64,000 bases of DNA, from positions 62,001-126,000 of the forward strand of contig SKCR01033472.1 in the NCBI GenBank assembly GCA_019454045.1, written 5' to 3'. This document shows positions 24,383 through 35,028 of this stretch, piece after piece; position 1 is the first letter of the stretch, and each line of letters begins with the position of its first letter. A model generated the notes under the pieces. That model made no database searches, had not been told where the DNA came from, and was given only the letters and a program-made list of their open reading frames with translations. This DNA comes from Zanthoxylum bungeanum (taxonomy: Eukaryota > Streptophyta > Magnoliopsida > Sapindales > Rutaceae). The position numbers were made by a program, and so were the translations under genes.

Positions 24383-25085
24383 TCAACAAAAGAAACATTC
24401 CCCCTTTCCCTTTTTATTCTCCACCTTACCATTGGGCTTTAGGTGATCTGGAGCCTTGGCCTTGCCCTTATTTTTCTTTGGGCCTTGTGGCTTCAGGTCC
24501 GTACCCATAAGCATGACGGAGGTTTTAAGCTCCGGTTTCAAGTCCTTCTCTGCTTGCTTTATCAGATTATGCAATTCTGCTAAAGTAGTTTCTTTATCAG
24601 ACAGATGAAACTGCATAATAAAGTTAGAGAATTCTTTTGGTAAGGATTGAAGAATTAGATCATGACCTATCTTATGATCCATGATGAACCCGAGGTTGGC
24701 CAATTTTTCAATGTGGCCAATCATCTTAAGCACATGTCCACTAACAGATCCTTCCTTATACCTTGTTTGGAATAAGGCACATGACACTTGGAATCTCACA
24801 GTATGAACATAAGTTGCATACAACTCCTTAAGTGAAAGATGATGGTTTGAGCATCCATATCTTCGTGAGCTTTCTGAAGTTCGTCCGACATAGAGCCAAG
24901 CATTATGCAAACTGCTTGCTCATCATCATCGATGTGTTTCTTCCAAGCATCAAATGTATCTTGGTCAGCATCTTCTGCGGGTTCAGGGGGAAATGGTATT
25001 TCAAGAACATAGAAAATCTTTTCTTGTCGTAAGACAATTTTAAGGTTTCTAAACCAGTCATTGTAGTTGTCCCATTTGAGCTTAT
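24383..25085 (-). pseudogene. C3 gag, main part
   Basis: This is the copia-type Gag nucleocapsid precursor. The frame runs LKWDNYNDWFRNLKIVL, FDAWKKHIDDDEQAVC, GSMSDELQK, then HDLILQSLPKEFSNFI and a Lys/Gly-rich tail ending ECFFC. The zinc knuckle that follows is damaged: a stop after CFFC, and the last Cys of CCHC is Tyr. A frameshift near 24840 splits the frame. The N-terminus is displaced to 33603-33647 by the nested Tat/Ogre-like element, whose CTTAT duplication falls inside a Lys codon region. Confidence 0.88.
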
Positions 25086-25667
25086 TGTGTGAACACAGGA
25101 ACTGGGCGACACATGTTGTCCCGGGCTCGCGGCCCGGTCGGGAGTACGGAGTAGCCTGCGGGGGACTAAACCGGAGAATAATGGAGTCGCCACCCGGTGT
25201 GAACCGGGAAAATGAGATTTAAGGCCGCACTCACCCCTCGCAAGGGAAGACCTCAAACCGTTGGGTTTGGAATGGTCCCTTACTCATGCCACTTGTAATG
25301 AAAGGATTTATGTAATAATTTAACCAAGATTAAGTAGCACTTATTTCCAAGAGTATCATGCTTCTAAATTCACATGCATACATCAATAAGTTCATCACAA
25401 CATGCAACATCACATGGCAATCTCATGAACATTTCTCAATCATATGATAGGGAAAACTAAGAACAACCTAATCATGCTTGAGTAATATCTCATGAACATA
25501 TTAACCAAATAACATGCTAATAACCTAATCATGCTCGAATATCATCCCAAGAACACATCGAATGAATAAATGCAGGAATACAAATAATATGATTGGCTAT
25601 ATAATGCAAGGGAGATCACCCAAAAGGCAGTTGTGCATGAAATATGATGAGACATACTTAGTTCAGT

Positions 25668-25870
25668 GTGTGCGCGTTCGTGTAGCATTCGAACGGTAAA
25701 CAAAAGGTTCGTGTTCGTATAGCATTTGATAACACGTTCGAACGGATCCAGACCTGATGAAACAAAATGCATGCGCGTTCGAGTAGCATTTGTAAAACGC
25801 GTTCGAACGGGAAACAGAAGGTTCGCGTTCGTATAGCGTTCGAAAACACGTTCGAACGGGAACAGACCTG
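25668..25870 (-). repeat. LTR tandem array 1 (about 60-bp unit, CGTTCGAACGG)
   Basis: The units share CGTTCG(T/A)(G/A)TAGC(A/G)TT, CGTTCGAACGG and a run to AGACCTGATG. The same array occurs at 31417-31619 (copy B) and 56736-57057 (copy C, longer). CGTTCGAACG is a perfect palindrome. Confidence 0.8.
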
Positions 25871-25919
25871 ATGCAAAAAATGTGACGCAATACATACATA
25901 AAAAAAGCAAATAGTGAAA

Positions 25920-26560
25920 TATGAAGCGCGGCGAAACATCCTGGTGAAGGATTTTAACCTCTCCAATTAGAGGACCTTTCATTGCACTTACTAAGCCCAT
26001 GCACTTATCTCAATGCATATAAAAATAAAGGCAATAACCTTAGACTTCATGTACCCGATTGAACACATCTTACATTCAACCGAATATACGTTAATCGGCG
26101 CGGCAAAGCATCATGGTAAAGGATTTTAACCTCTTTAATTAGAGGACCTTTCATTGCACTTACTAAGCCCATGCGCTCGATCACATCATGCATACTGGGA
26201 TAAAGACAATCATATCAAACTTAGTATGTCCGATTGAACATATCTTGCATTCAACCGAACACACATCAACCGGCGCGGCAAATCATCATGGTAAAGGGCT
26301 TTAACCCATCCCCATAGGGGATCTTTCATTGCACCTACTAAGCCCATGCGCTCGATTGAATCATGCATACAAAGAATTAAGAACAATAATATCAAACTTA
26401 TTATGCCCGATTGAATGTATCTTGCATTCAACCGAACACACATCAACCAGCACGGCAAAGCATCATGGTAAAGGGTTTTAACTCCTCCAAATAGGGGACC
26501 TTTAATCCGACTTACTAAGCCCATGCGCTCGATTGTATCATACATATAAAAGTAACATGC
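25920..26560 (-). repeat. LTR tandem array 2 (about 175-bp unit)
   Basis: The units carry GCGGC(A/G)AA.CATC.TGGTAAAGG, TTTAACC(T)CTCC..TAGGGGACCTTT, CACTTACTAAGCCCATGCGC and GATTGAACATATCTT. Four units occur here and in copy B (31670-32310); three occur in copy C (57108-57560). Confidence 0.8.
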
Positions 26561-27853
26561 ATAATTCAAATAAGGAAAATAAATAAATCCAAGTAACATA
26601 AAACAAAAGAATGTTCCGTTTACTCAAGTGGTACGTGGAGTTGTATCCCGAGTACAGATCATACTACCGTCCATTCGGAATCGGCTATGAAATTTATGTC
26701 CGGGTTTCCATCCTATATACCACAAGAGGCGGCACATTTTCCATTTCATTCAAGCCACAACATGCATCCATAAACAACTCTCATGTGAATAAAATTCAAT
26801 AAACAATCAAAAGATGAATATAAACTAATGAGAAAAGTGCCCTAAGGTCTAACCTTTTAAATCACCTCTCGGATGTACGGTACACGATCGTCGGAAGGGT
26901 GGATGCTCCGCAACTCTTCCGGTTCACTGGTTCACTGCTATCGTTCGTTGTCTTACTGTTTTGAGTCGTCGTTCTCCATCTTTTGCTGCTGCTTTTGACT
27001 CCGATTCACTGCCGTTTTGCTACTGTTCTGCTGCTGTATTTTAGTTACTGTTCTTGGGATGTTTTGGCTACTGTTTTAGGTGTGATTTTCGGTGGTGTTA
27101 TGGTGTGGTTTGGGGGCTATTTTGATGAGGTGAAGGGGCTGTTCGGGATGTGTTTTGGTCAAGGCAATGAAGGTTCTTTGGTTTGTGATCTTCGATTATT
27201 GAGAGTGAGGGAGAGTTGTGTCAATAAGCTTGGGTGTTTCTTGTGTGTGTTGTGATTTTCGTGTGAGTTGTGTGTATGAGCTAGATGATGCATGTCTTGG
27301 TTATGGGTTGTTTATATAGAGAAGGGCTAGGGTTTCACCTTGTCTCACAAGGAAGGGATTTTGGCATTAAAAGGAGGATTTGATTTGGTATTCAACAAGG
27401 AAAGGATTAGATTTGATGGGGGACAAAATTTGTTTAGATTAGGAAGTCAATATTTTTAATTTGTTATGATTGATTTTAATTAGGCATGACATCTTTTTAA
27501 TTTGGTATGCGATTTTTAGATTTGTTTTGATTTCACCATGTGTTAAATATGTGTTTTAAGTGGGCTTGGGCGTGTGGGCCAAGGCTTGGGCGAATTGGGC
27601 TTAATGTGAGGCTAGCAACAAAACCAGAATTACCGACACCATTCGAGCGCCTCCTCGAACGCGGCACGGACGCCCACAATCTGTTTGGAGTTCGAACGTA
27701 TACACGAACGCAGCATGAACGAAAACAGTGAACCTTGTTTATTCTGAATTTCCCCTTCCGATGTCCGTTTTCCGTGACCTCCGTGACTTAAAAGGTAGTG
27801 TCTCCAAATGAGACTCATCATAGGGACTTATGTGCAAAAATGCAGTGCCTACA

Positions 27854-27866
27854 GTCGCCCCCACTT
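27854..27866 (-). other. Polypurine tract of the Tat/Ogre-like element
   Basis: On the minus strand AAGTGGGGGCGAC lies immediately before the 3' LTR, as in Tat-lineage elements. Confidence 0.8.
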
Positions 27867-28026
27867 TGATGGGACTTGTGTAATGTGTAACAGTGACAAT
27901 CCTATCAAAGTTATGCAATACATTTTCACTTACCTGGCTCGCCAGCTGCCACTTGACTTACCATGTGTTGAGTTGAGTTGATTTGGTGGTGAGATGCTGC
28001 GACCTCTGGTTCATTCCCGAACCGTG

Positions 28027-28440
28027 CTCCATTTTTAGAGCGCCATTTTCGGCATCTTTTGTGTGTGTGCTCCATTTTGGAGCGCCATTTCCGGCATTTG
28101 CTGTGTGTGTTCTATTTTGGAACGCCATTTTCGGCCTTTGCTTTGTGTGCTCCATTTTGGAACGCCATTTTCGGCATCTATTGTGAGTGCTCCATTTTGG
28201 AGTGCCATTTTCGGCGTCTGTTGTGGGTGCTCCATTTTGGAGTGCCATTTTCGGCGTTTGCTGTGTGTGCTCCATTTTGGAGCGCCATTTTCGGCATCTG
28301 TTGTGAGTGCTCCATTTTGGAGTGCCATTTTCGGCGTCTGTTGTGAGTGCTCCATTTTGGAGTGCCATTTTCGACGTCTGCTATGTGTGCTCCATTTAGG
28401 GGCGCCATTTTCGGCATCTGTTGTGGTAGCGGTCCATTTC
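28027..28440 (-). repeat. Internal tandem array, about 40-bp unit, 9-10 copies
   Basis: On the plus strand the units read (T)GTGCTCCATTTTGGAG(C/T)GCC then ATTTTCGGC(A/G)TCTG. The arrangement next to the purine tract fits the hypervariable tandem repeats known from the 3' untranslated region of Ogre/Tat elements. All six-frame products are artefacts. Confidence 0.85.
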
Positions 28441-28599
28441 CGAACCGTGCTGTGCGAGAATGTGGCTCATTTTTGAACCGTTATTTGATGAGATGGTCTT
28501 TGCCGCTACAAACCTGCGAACACAAAACAAACTTTGCATGTATGTGATATGTATGCATGTATGTATGTATATGTATCATATTCCGATGGGTTAGGCCTT

Positions 28600-29075
28600 C
28601 CTTGGTCCATTTCCGAACCGTGCTCCATTTTCAGAGTGCCATTTTCAGCGAGATGAGATGATGGTCCATTTCGAACCGTGCTCCATTTTCGGAGTGCCCT
28701 TTTCGGTGAGATGTGATAATGGTCCATTTCCGAACCGTGCTCCATTTTCGGAGTGCCCTTTTCGACGAGATGTGATAATGGTCCATTTCCGAACCGTGCT
28801 TCATTTTCGGAGTGCCATTTTCGGCGAGATGAGATAATGGTCCATTTCGAACCGGGACTGATATGAGAGTGGTCCATTTCCGAACCGTTACAGATGAGAG
28901 ATAGTCCATTTCCGAACCGTTGCTGGTATGAGAGTGGTCCATTTCCGAACCGTTGCCGTGTTGTGGTCCATTCCCGAGCCGATCTCCATTCCCGGAGTGC
29001 CATTCTAGGCGTGCTTATTCCCGAGCTGTCCATTCCCGGACCTAATCTCCATTCTCGGAGTGCCATTCTCGGCTG
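28600..29075 (-). repeat. Internal tandem array, about 60-bp unit decaying to shorter units
   Basis: The units are built from GGTCCATTTCCGAACCGTGC, TCCATTTTCGGAGTGCC and a GAGATGAGATAAT spacer. They become shorter towards 29000. It shares the CATTTTCGG core with the neighbouring 40-bp array, so both probably derive from one ancestor. Confidence 0.8.
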
Positions 29076-29084
29076 AACTGTTTT

Positions 29085-29450
29085 GATGTAATGTGGGCCT
29101 CGCCCCCAGAATGCCATACCCGACAGAAACTGATCTGGTGTAATATGGGCCTCACCCCCAGACCGATACTGATATGGGCCTCGCCCCAAACTGATACTGA
29201 TATGGGCCTCACCCCCAGCTGATACTGATGTGGGCCTCGCCCCCAACTGATACTGATATGGGCCTCGCCCCCAGACTGATACTGATATGGGCCTCGCCCT
29301 AAACTGATACTGACATGGGCATCGCCCCAACTGTTACTGATGTGGGCCTCGCCCTCAACTGATACTGATATGGGCCTCGCCCCCAAACTGATACTGCTGA
29401 TATGGGCCTCGCCCCAAGAATGATACTGATATGGGCTTCGCCCCTGTGAT
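29085..29450 (-). repeat. Internal tandem array, about 30-bp unit, about 12 copies
   Basis: The unit is GATACTGATATGGGCCTCGC followed by CCCCAA. The long minus-strand reading frame over it (28506-29330) merely translates the repeats (recurring ARPISVSV and RGPYQYQ). Confidence 0.85.
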
Positions 29451-29819
29451 TCATTCCTGAAGACCGCTGACATTGTACTGTTGCTGCTTCTGGTTGGCTT
29501 GCATTTGACGCTTTCTCTTTTTCTCCTTTGAAACCTGTTATTACAACACAGAACAAACATAAAAAAGGATGCAAATATGTTACGTGTATGCATGCATGCA
29601 TGAATGAGTTTCCTATCCCGTTGGGTTATGTCTTCTGCCGGTACTTTTAGTGGCTGCTTGGTCTCTTGACAAGTCTGCCCTCTTCCCTAACCAACGGGTA
29701 TCTATGATGGCTTTCAAGACAAAAGAGGGTTAACATGGTGCATGTATGCATGAGGTGCATGTGATGCATGAGATGCATGCGATACAAGAAATATATCAAC
29801 TCATTAAAATTTTCACACA

Positions 29820-30300
29820 AATCGGCCCATCATCATTTTAGAAGCTTTTGGGCTAACTGTCATAGGAGTGAACGCGTCCCAATTTAAATGGCCCAACAAG
29901 TTCACATCTCATGGCAAGAAGTCCAACTGTATCCAAATGATAACGTTCCTAAACACAAACATATAATGGCCCATTGGCGTTTTAGAAGCTTTTGGCCTAA
30001 TCATCATAAGATACGTTCTTGTCCCAGTTTAAATGGCCCAACAAGCCCATATCCCATGACAAATGGTCCAAATGGATCCAAACGACGATGTTCCCAAACA
30101 CAAGCATAAAAGAAAGATAATGCAAACATAAAACAATGATTTCTATAGAATGACCCATCAACATTTCAGAAGCTTTGGGCCTAGTGGTCATAAGGTACGA
30201 ACTCGCCCCAGTTTAAATGGCCCAGCAAGTTCGCATTTCTGACAATGGTCCAACTGCGTCCAAATGAGGATGGTCCACAAGCACATACTCAAGGAAATAA
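29820..30300 (-). repeat. Internal repeats of about 130-160 bp, three copies
   Basis: Each copy holds TTTAGAAGCTTTTGG(G/C)C or a close variant, then CCAGTTTAAATGGCCCA(A/G)CAAG, a TGGTCCAA..G..TCCAAA word and CACAAGCATA-like sequence. They lie between the 30-bp array and the leader. Confidence 0.65.
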
Positions 30301-30469
30301 TTGTTACTTTAACCATACAACCCCGGTCTATGGGTGGGTTCGCAATAGTGTAGACAAAGGCTCTCACCGGTGAAGGATGGCCCACAACTAGGTCTCCCCA
30401 ATCAAGGGTTCGAGCGGCCAAGTGAGCACACCCTTTTTTATACACTAAGGTACGTGCCAATGAGCTATT

Positions 30470-30834
30470 GTGTGACTGACTGTCAAATGGATTTTCCGTT
30501 GTAGATTCCCCAGAGGGAGGGTGAAGTGAGGCTCACTTAAATACCCAAGCCTCTTAGGCTCTTATCGCTTGGTGTCAGGAATAAACAACGAGTCCTCCAA
30601 ATTAGTCAATCACAATAGGCTACGAGTAGATGGCTATCTAGGTGCCTTCACAACTTTTCATTCTAGAAAGGTAGTGAGTGAAGGAAGACACCAAACCATT
30701 ACCTAGCCTCAGAATGCCTTTGATTAAACCCCCATTTCATCCACTATAGACACAGTCAATTAGAACATAAATCCAAACATTACAAAAGACAATATTTCGG
30801 GGCCGATTCTCTATCCCCAATGGAGTCGCCAGAC
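30470..30834 (-). other. Leader region and primer site of the Tat/Ogre-like element
   Basis: The primer site is TGGCGACTCCATTGGGGA at 30814-30831 (minus strand). The block 30476-30745 is clearly related to the C3 copia leader at about 34216-34500. Shared words on the plus strand are GGTAGTGAGTGAAGGAAGAC, CTCTTAGGCTCTTAT and CAGGAATAAACAA, in the same order and similar spacing. Confidence 0.75.
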
Positions 30835-33602
30835 TGTGGGAACACAGGAACTGGGCGACGCATGCTGTCCCGGGCTCGCGGCCCGGTCGGGAGTACGGAG
30901 TAGCCCGCGGGGGACTAAACCGGAGAATAATGGAGTCGCCACCCGGTGTGAACCGGGAAAATGAGATTTAAGGCCGCACTCACCCCTCGCCAGGGAAGAC
31001 CTCAAACCGTTAGGTTCGGAATGGTCCCTTACTCATGCCACTTGTAATGAAAGGATTTATGTAATAATTTAACCAAGATTAAGTAGCACTTATTTCCAAG
31101 AGTATCATGCTTCTAAATTCACATGCATACATCAATAAGTTCATCACAACATGCAACATCACATGGCAATCTCATGAACATTTCTCAATCATATGATAGG
31201 GAAAACTAAGAACAACCTAATCATGCTTGAGTACTATCTCATGAACATATTAACCAAATAACATGCTAATAACCTAATCATGCTCGAATATCATCCCAAG
31301 AACACATCGAATGAATAAATGCAGGAATACAAATAATATGATTGGCTATATAATGCAAGGGAGATCACCCAAAAGGCAGTTGTGCATGAAATATGATGAG
31401 ACAAACTTAGTTCAGTGTGTGCGCGTTCGTGTAGCGTTCGAACGGTAAACAAAAGGTTCGTGTTCGTATAGCATTTGATAACACGTTCGAACGGATCCAG
31501 ACCTGATGAAACAAAATACATGCGCGTTTGAGTAGCGTTTGTAAAACGCGTTCGAACGGGAAACAGAAGGTTCGCATTCGTATAACGTTCGAAAACATGT
31601 TCGAATGGGAACAGACCTGATGCACAAAATGTGACGCAATACATACATAAAAAAAGCAAATAGCGAAATATGAAGCGCGGCGAAACATCGTGGCGAAGGA
31701 TTTTAACCTCTCTAATTAGAGGACCTTTCATTGCACTTACTAAGCCCATGCGCTTATCTCAATGCATATAAAAATAAAGGCAATAACCTTAGACTTCATG
31801 TACCCGATTGAACACATCTTACATTCAACCGGATATACGTTAATCGGCGCGGCAAAGCATCATGGTAAATGAATTTAACCTCTTCAATTAGAGGACCTTT
31901 CATCGCACTTACTAAGACCATGCGCTCAATCACATCATACATACTGGGATAAAGACAATCATATCAAACTTAGTATGTCCGATTGAACATATCTTGCATT
32001 CAACCGAACACACATCAACCGGCGCGGCAAAACATCATGGTAAAAGGCTTTAACCCCTCCCCATAGGGGATCTTTCATTGCACTTACTAAGCCCATGCGC
32101 TCGATTGAATCATGCATACAAAGAATTAAGAACAATAATATCAAACTTAGTATGCCCGATTGAATGTATCTTGCATTCAACCGAACACACATCAACCAGC
32201 GCGGCAAAGCATCGTGGTAAAGGGTTTTAACTCCTCCAAATAGGGGACCTTTAATCCGACTTACTAAGCCCATACGCTCGATTGTATCATACATACAAAA
32301 GTAACATGCAGAATTCAAATAACGAAAATAAATAAATCCAAACAACATAAAACAAAAGAATGTGCCGTTTACTCAAGTGGTACGTGGAGTTGTATCCCGA
32401 GTACAGATCATACTACCGTCCATTCGGAATCGGCTATGAAATTTATGTCCGGGTTTCCATCCTATATACCACAAGAGGCGGCACATTTTCCATTTCATTT
32501 AAGCCACAACATGCATCCACAAACGACTCTCATGCGAATAGAATTCAATAAACAATCAAAAGACGAATATAAACTAATGAGAAAAGTGCCATCAGGTCTA
32601 ACCTTTTAAATCACCTCTCGGATGTACGGTACACGATCGTCGGAAGGGTGGATGCTCCACAACTCTTCCGGTTCACTGGTTCACTGCTCTCGTTTGTTGT
32701 CTTACTGTTTTGAGTCATCGTTCTCCGTCTTTTGCTGCTGCTTTTGACTCCGATTCGCTGCCGTTTTGCTACTGTTCTGCTGCTGTATTTTAGTTATTGT
32801 TCTTGGGATGTTTTGGCTACTGTTTTGGGTGTGATTTTCGGTGGTGTTATGGTGTGGTTCGGGGGCTGTTTTGATGAGGTGAAGGGGCTGTTCGGGATGT
32901 GTTTTGGTCAAGGCAATGAAGGTTCTTTGGTTTGTGATCTTCGATTATTGAGAGTGAGGGAGAGTTGTGTCAATAAGCTTGGGTGTTTCTTGTGTGTGTT
33001 CTGATTTTCGTGTGAGTTGTGTGTATGAGCTAGAGGATGCATGTCTTGGTTATGGGTTGTTTATATAGAGAAGGGCTAGGGTTTCACCTTGTCTCACAAG
33101 GAAGGGATTTTGGCATTAAAAGGAGGATTTGATTTGGTATTCAACAAGGAAAGGATTAGATTTGATGGGGGACAAAATTTGTTTAGATTAGGAAGTCAAT
33201 ATTTTTAATTTGTTATGATTGATTTTAATTAGGCATGACATCTTTTTAATTTGGTATGTGATTTTTAGATTTGTTTTGATTTCACCATGTGTTAAATATG
33301 TGTTTTAAGTGGGCTTGAGCGTGTGGGCCAAGGCTTGGGCGAATTGGGCTTAATGTGAGGCTAGCAGCAAAACCAGAATTACCGACACCGTTCGAACGCC
33401 TCCTCGAACGCGGCACGAACGCCCGCAATCTGTTTGGAGTTTGAACGTATACACGAACACAGCACGAACGAAAATAGTGAACCTTGTTTATTCTGAATTT
33501 CCCCTTTCGATGTCCGTTTTCCATGACCTTCGTGACTTAAAAGGTAGTGTCTCCAAATAAGACTCATCATAGGGACTTATGTGCAAAAATGCAGTGCCTA
33601 CA
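30835..33602 (-). mobile_element. Tat/Ogre-like 5' LTR (copy B)
   Basis: On the plus strand it runs from TGTGGGAACACAGG to GCAGTGCCTACA. It is close in sequence to copy A throughout, with the same arrays and a minus-strand TATA-like box at 33060-33067. Scattered differences from copy A record time since insertion. Confidence 0.92.
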
Positions 33603-33647
33603 CTTATGCTCATCAATGATGGAATGAAGTGATACTCTGTTTTCCAT
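33603..33647 (-). pseudogene. C3 gag, N-terminal 15 codons
   Basis: From the ATG at 33647 (minus strand) the frame reads MENRVSLHSIIDEHK and continues, past the nested element, as LKWDNYNDW at 25085. The CTTAT target duplication (33603-33607) is the join. This fixes the original gag start of C3. Confidence 0.8.
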
Positions 33648-35028
33648 TTGAATGTTTGTGAAATATTTTAACCCACCTGTTAAGAGAAAATGTTAAAATT
33701 AGGAATATGTTTTCATTAATATTTCATAATAACATGGGCTTTTAATATTATGAAGTTGCTCCCACTCAATTGTTTTAAAATTTTAAGCAAATCGCATCAA
33801 CCCCAATATGATGGATTTCTTGTGGGCAAGGATCCCATTATCATCATTTCATAACTCCGACTAGGGCCGGTCGTTATAAAATACGATAATTAGGTTGGTT
33901 CCCTACCAATTTATGATATAAATCACAATTCCTTGATCATTGGGTTGGGCAATCAAACATTCCATAGCTTATGCTAGTCCTTGTGGACACCCAATATTTA
34001 CCACTAAGTTATAAGACCACGCCTAAGGGTCGCTGCATCTTATGACTCAAAAAAGGCAAACCATTGTCAATAGTACGATTTAGGGACAAATTGGTATTGG
34101 TCAGTCTGGTAAAGCCTAGTCCTGCCAATACGGTTTAAGCCATTTGGGTCTATACTTTACAATGGGAGGCAATTTTAGACTTAATTTATTATTGAGGATT
34201 TTAGCAAGTTTAAGTGAATAACTGTCAAATGAATTCCTCAATTGAAAATTCCATTGAGGGAGAGGGGAGCGAAATCTCTTAAATACCCTTACCTCTTAGG
34301 CTCTTATTGCCTTGGTGACAGGAATAAACAATAGATCCTACAATTTAGTCCAACACTTTAAATATGCCTTAAGGTAAGCTTTGAGTAAATGATTATCTAG
34401 ATGTCTTCACAGCTTTTGCTTTTGGCTATAAAAAGGTAGTGAGTGAAGGAAGACACCAAATCATTATCTAACTCTAGTAATACCTTTGGTTAAATTAACT
34501 TTAGTTTGGAAAGTTTTATTAACCCCTTGGTCCCAACCCACTTGTATCTTTTATAATGTCTTTTATTATAAACAAACGATTTATATTTATTAGCCTTAAA
34601 GGTAATAAATCTCTAAGTTCATCACAAAATAATTAATTAGCTAAGGGATAAGCAATACACTCTCTATTTCTTAGAAAGTCTCTAGATGCTTGCACCCTAA
34701 AATAATCATGCCAATTCTAATCATACATTGAATCATCAAGCATATGAGTTTTAATATGTTGGAATTATTTTAGGCATTAAATAACTTTGATTAATATTTA
34801 ATTATGATATTGCATTTTATTTTATTCAAATACATTTACTATTCACATTTTTCTGCAGACGCGTGAACTTTAAATGTAATTTCACAATTCAAATCTTAAC
34901 CAAATCATGCAAAACTTGTGCCACAAATTAAGTTCAGGGTGTTACCTTTCCAACGAGTTTTTAAACACCCAATTTCGAGTTCAAACGAATGAGAGCTAAT
35001 CAAAACAAAAACAGCACGCTGATACCAC
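33648..35028 (-). other. C3 5' leader and primer site
   Basis: The primer site TGGTATCAGCGTG (35015-35027, minus strand) is of tRNA-iMet type and abuts the 5' LTR. The leader of about 1.4 kb has no long reading frame. Its part 34216-34500 is related to the leader of the nested Tat/Ogre-like element (30476-30745). Confidence 0.75.

Larger units (their letters stand above)
25086..27853 (-). mobile_element. Tat/Ogre-like 3' LTR (copy A)
   Basis: On the plus strand it starts TGTGTGAACACAGG and ends GCAGTGCCTACA. It is nearly identical to copy B. Inside are two tandem arrays (25668-25870; about 25920-26560) and, on the minus strand, a TATA-like TATATAAA at 27311-27318, about 540 bp from the LTR start. 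Minus-strand reading frames over the arrays are repeat artefacts. Confidence 0.92.
25086..33602 (-). mobile_element. Non-autonomous Tat/Ogre-like LTR element, complete
   Basis: Two LTRs of 2768 bp (25086-27853 and 30835-33602) flank an internal region of about 3 kb. The element is bounded by the direct duplication CTTAT (25081-25085 and 33603-33607). On the minus strand the primer site TGGCGACTCCATTGGGGA (30814-30831), of the type used by Tat/Ogre elements, follows the right LTR. The purine tract AAGTGGGGGCGAC (27854-27866) precedes the left LTR. The internal region holds four families of tandem repeats and no gag or pol similarity, so it must depend on enzymes from another element. It is inserted in C3 gag. 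Confidence 0.88.

Noticed and set aside
25542..26000. Overlapping minus-strand frames of 78-152 codons (also at 31291-31749 and 56741-57153)
   Set aside because: They arise from the CGTTCGAACGG tandem array within LTR copies A, B and C.
28027..28440. Regular 40-bp repeats resembling a CRISPR array
   Set aside because: Units are contiguous and diverged, without unique spacers or cas genes, and lie inside a plant retrotransposon.
28506..29330. 274-codon minus-strand reading frame, the longest in its area
   Set aside because: It translates the 30- and 60-bp tandem arrays of the Tat/Ogre-like element; neighbouring frames are equally open and give equally repetitive products.
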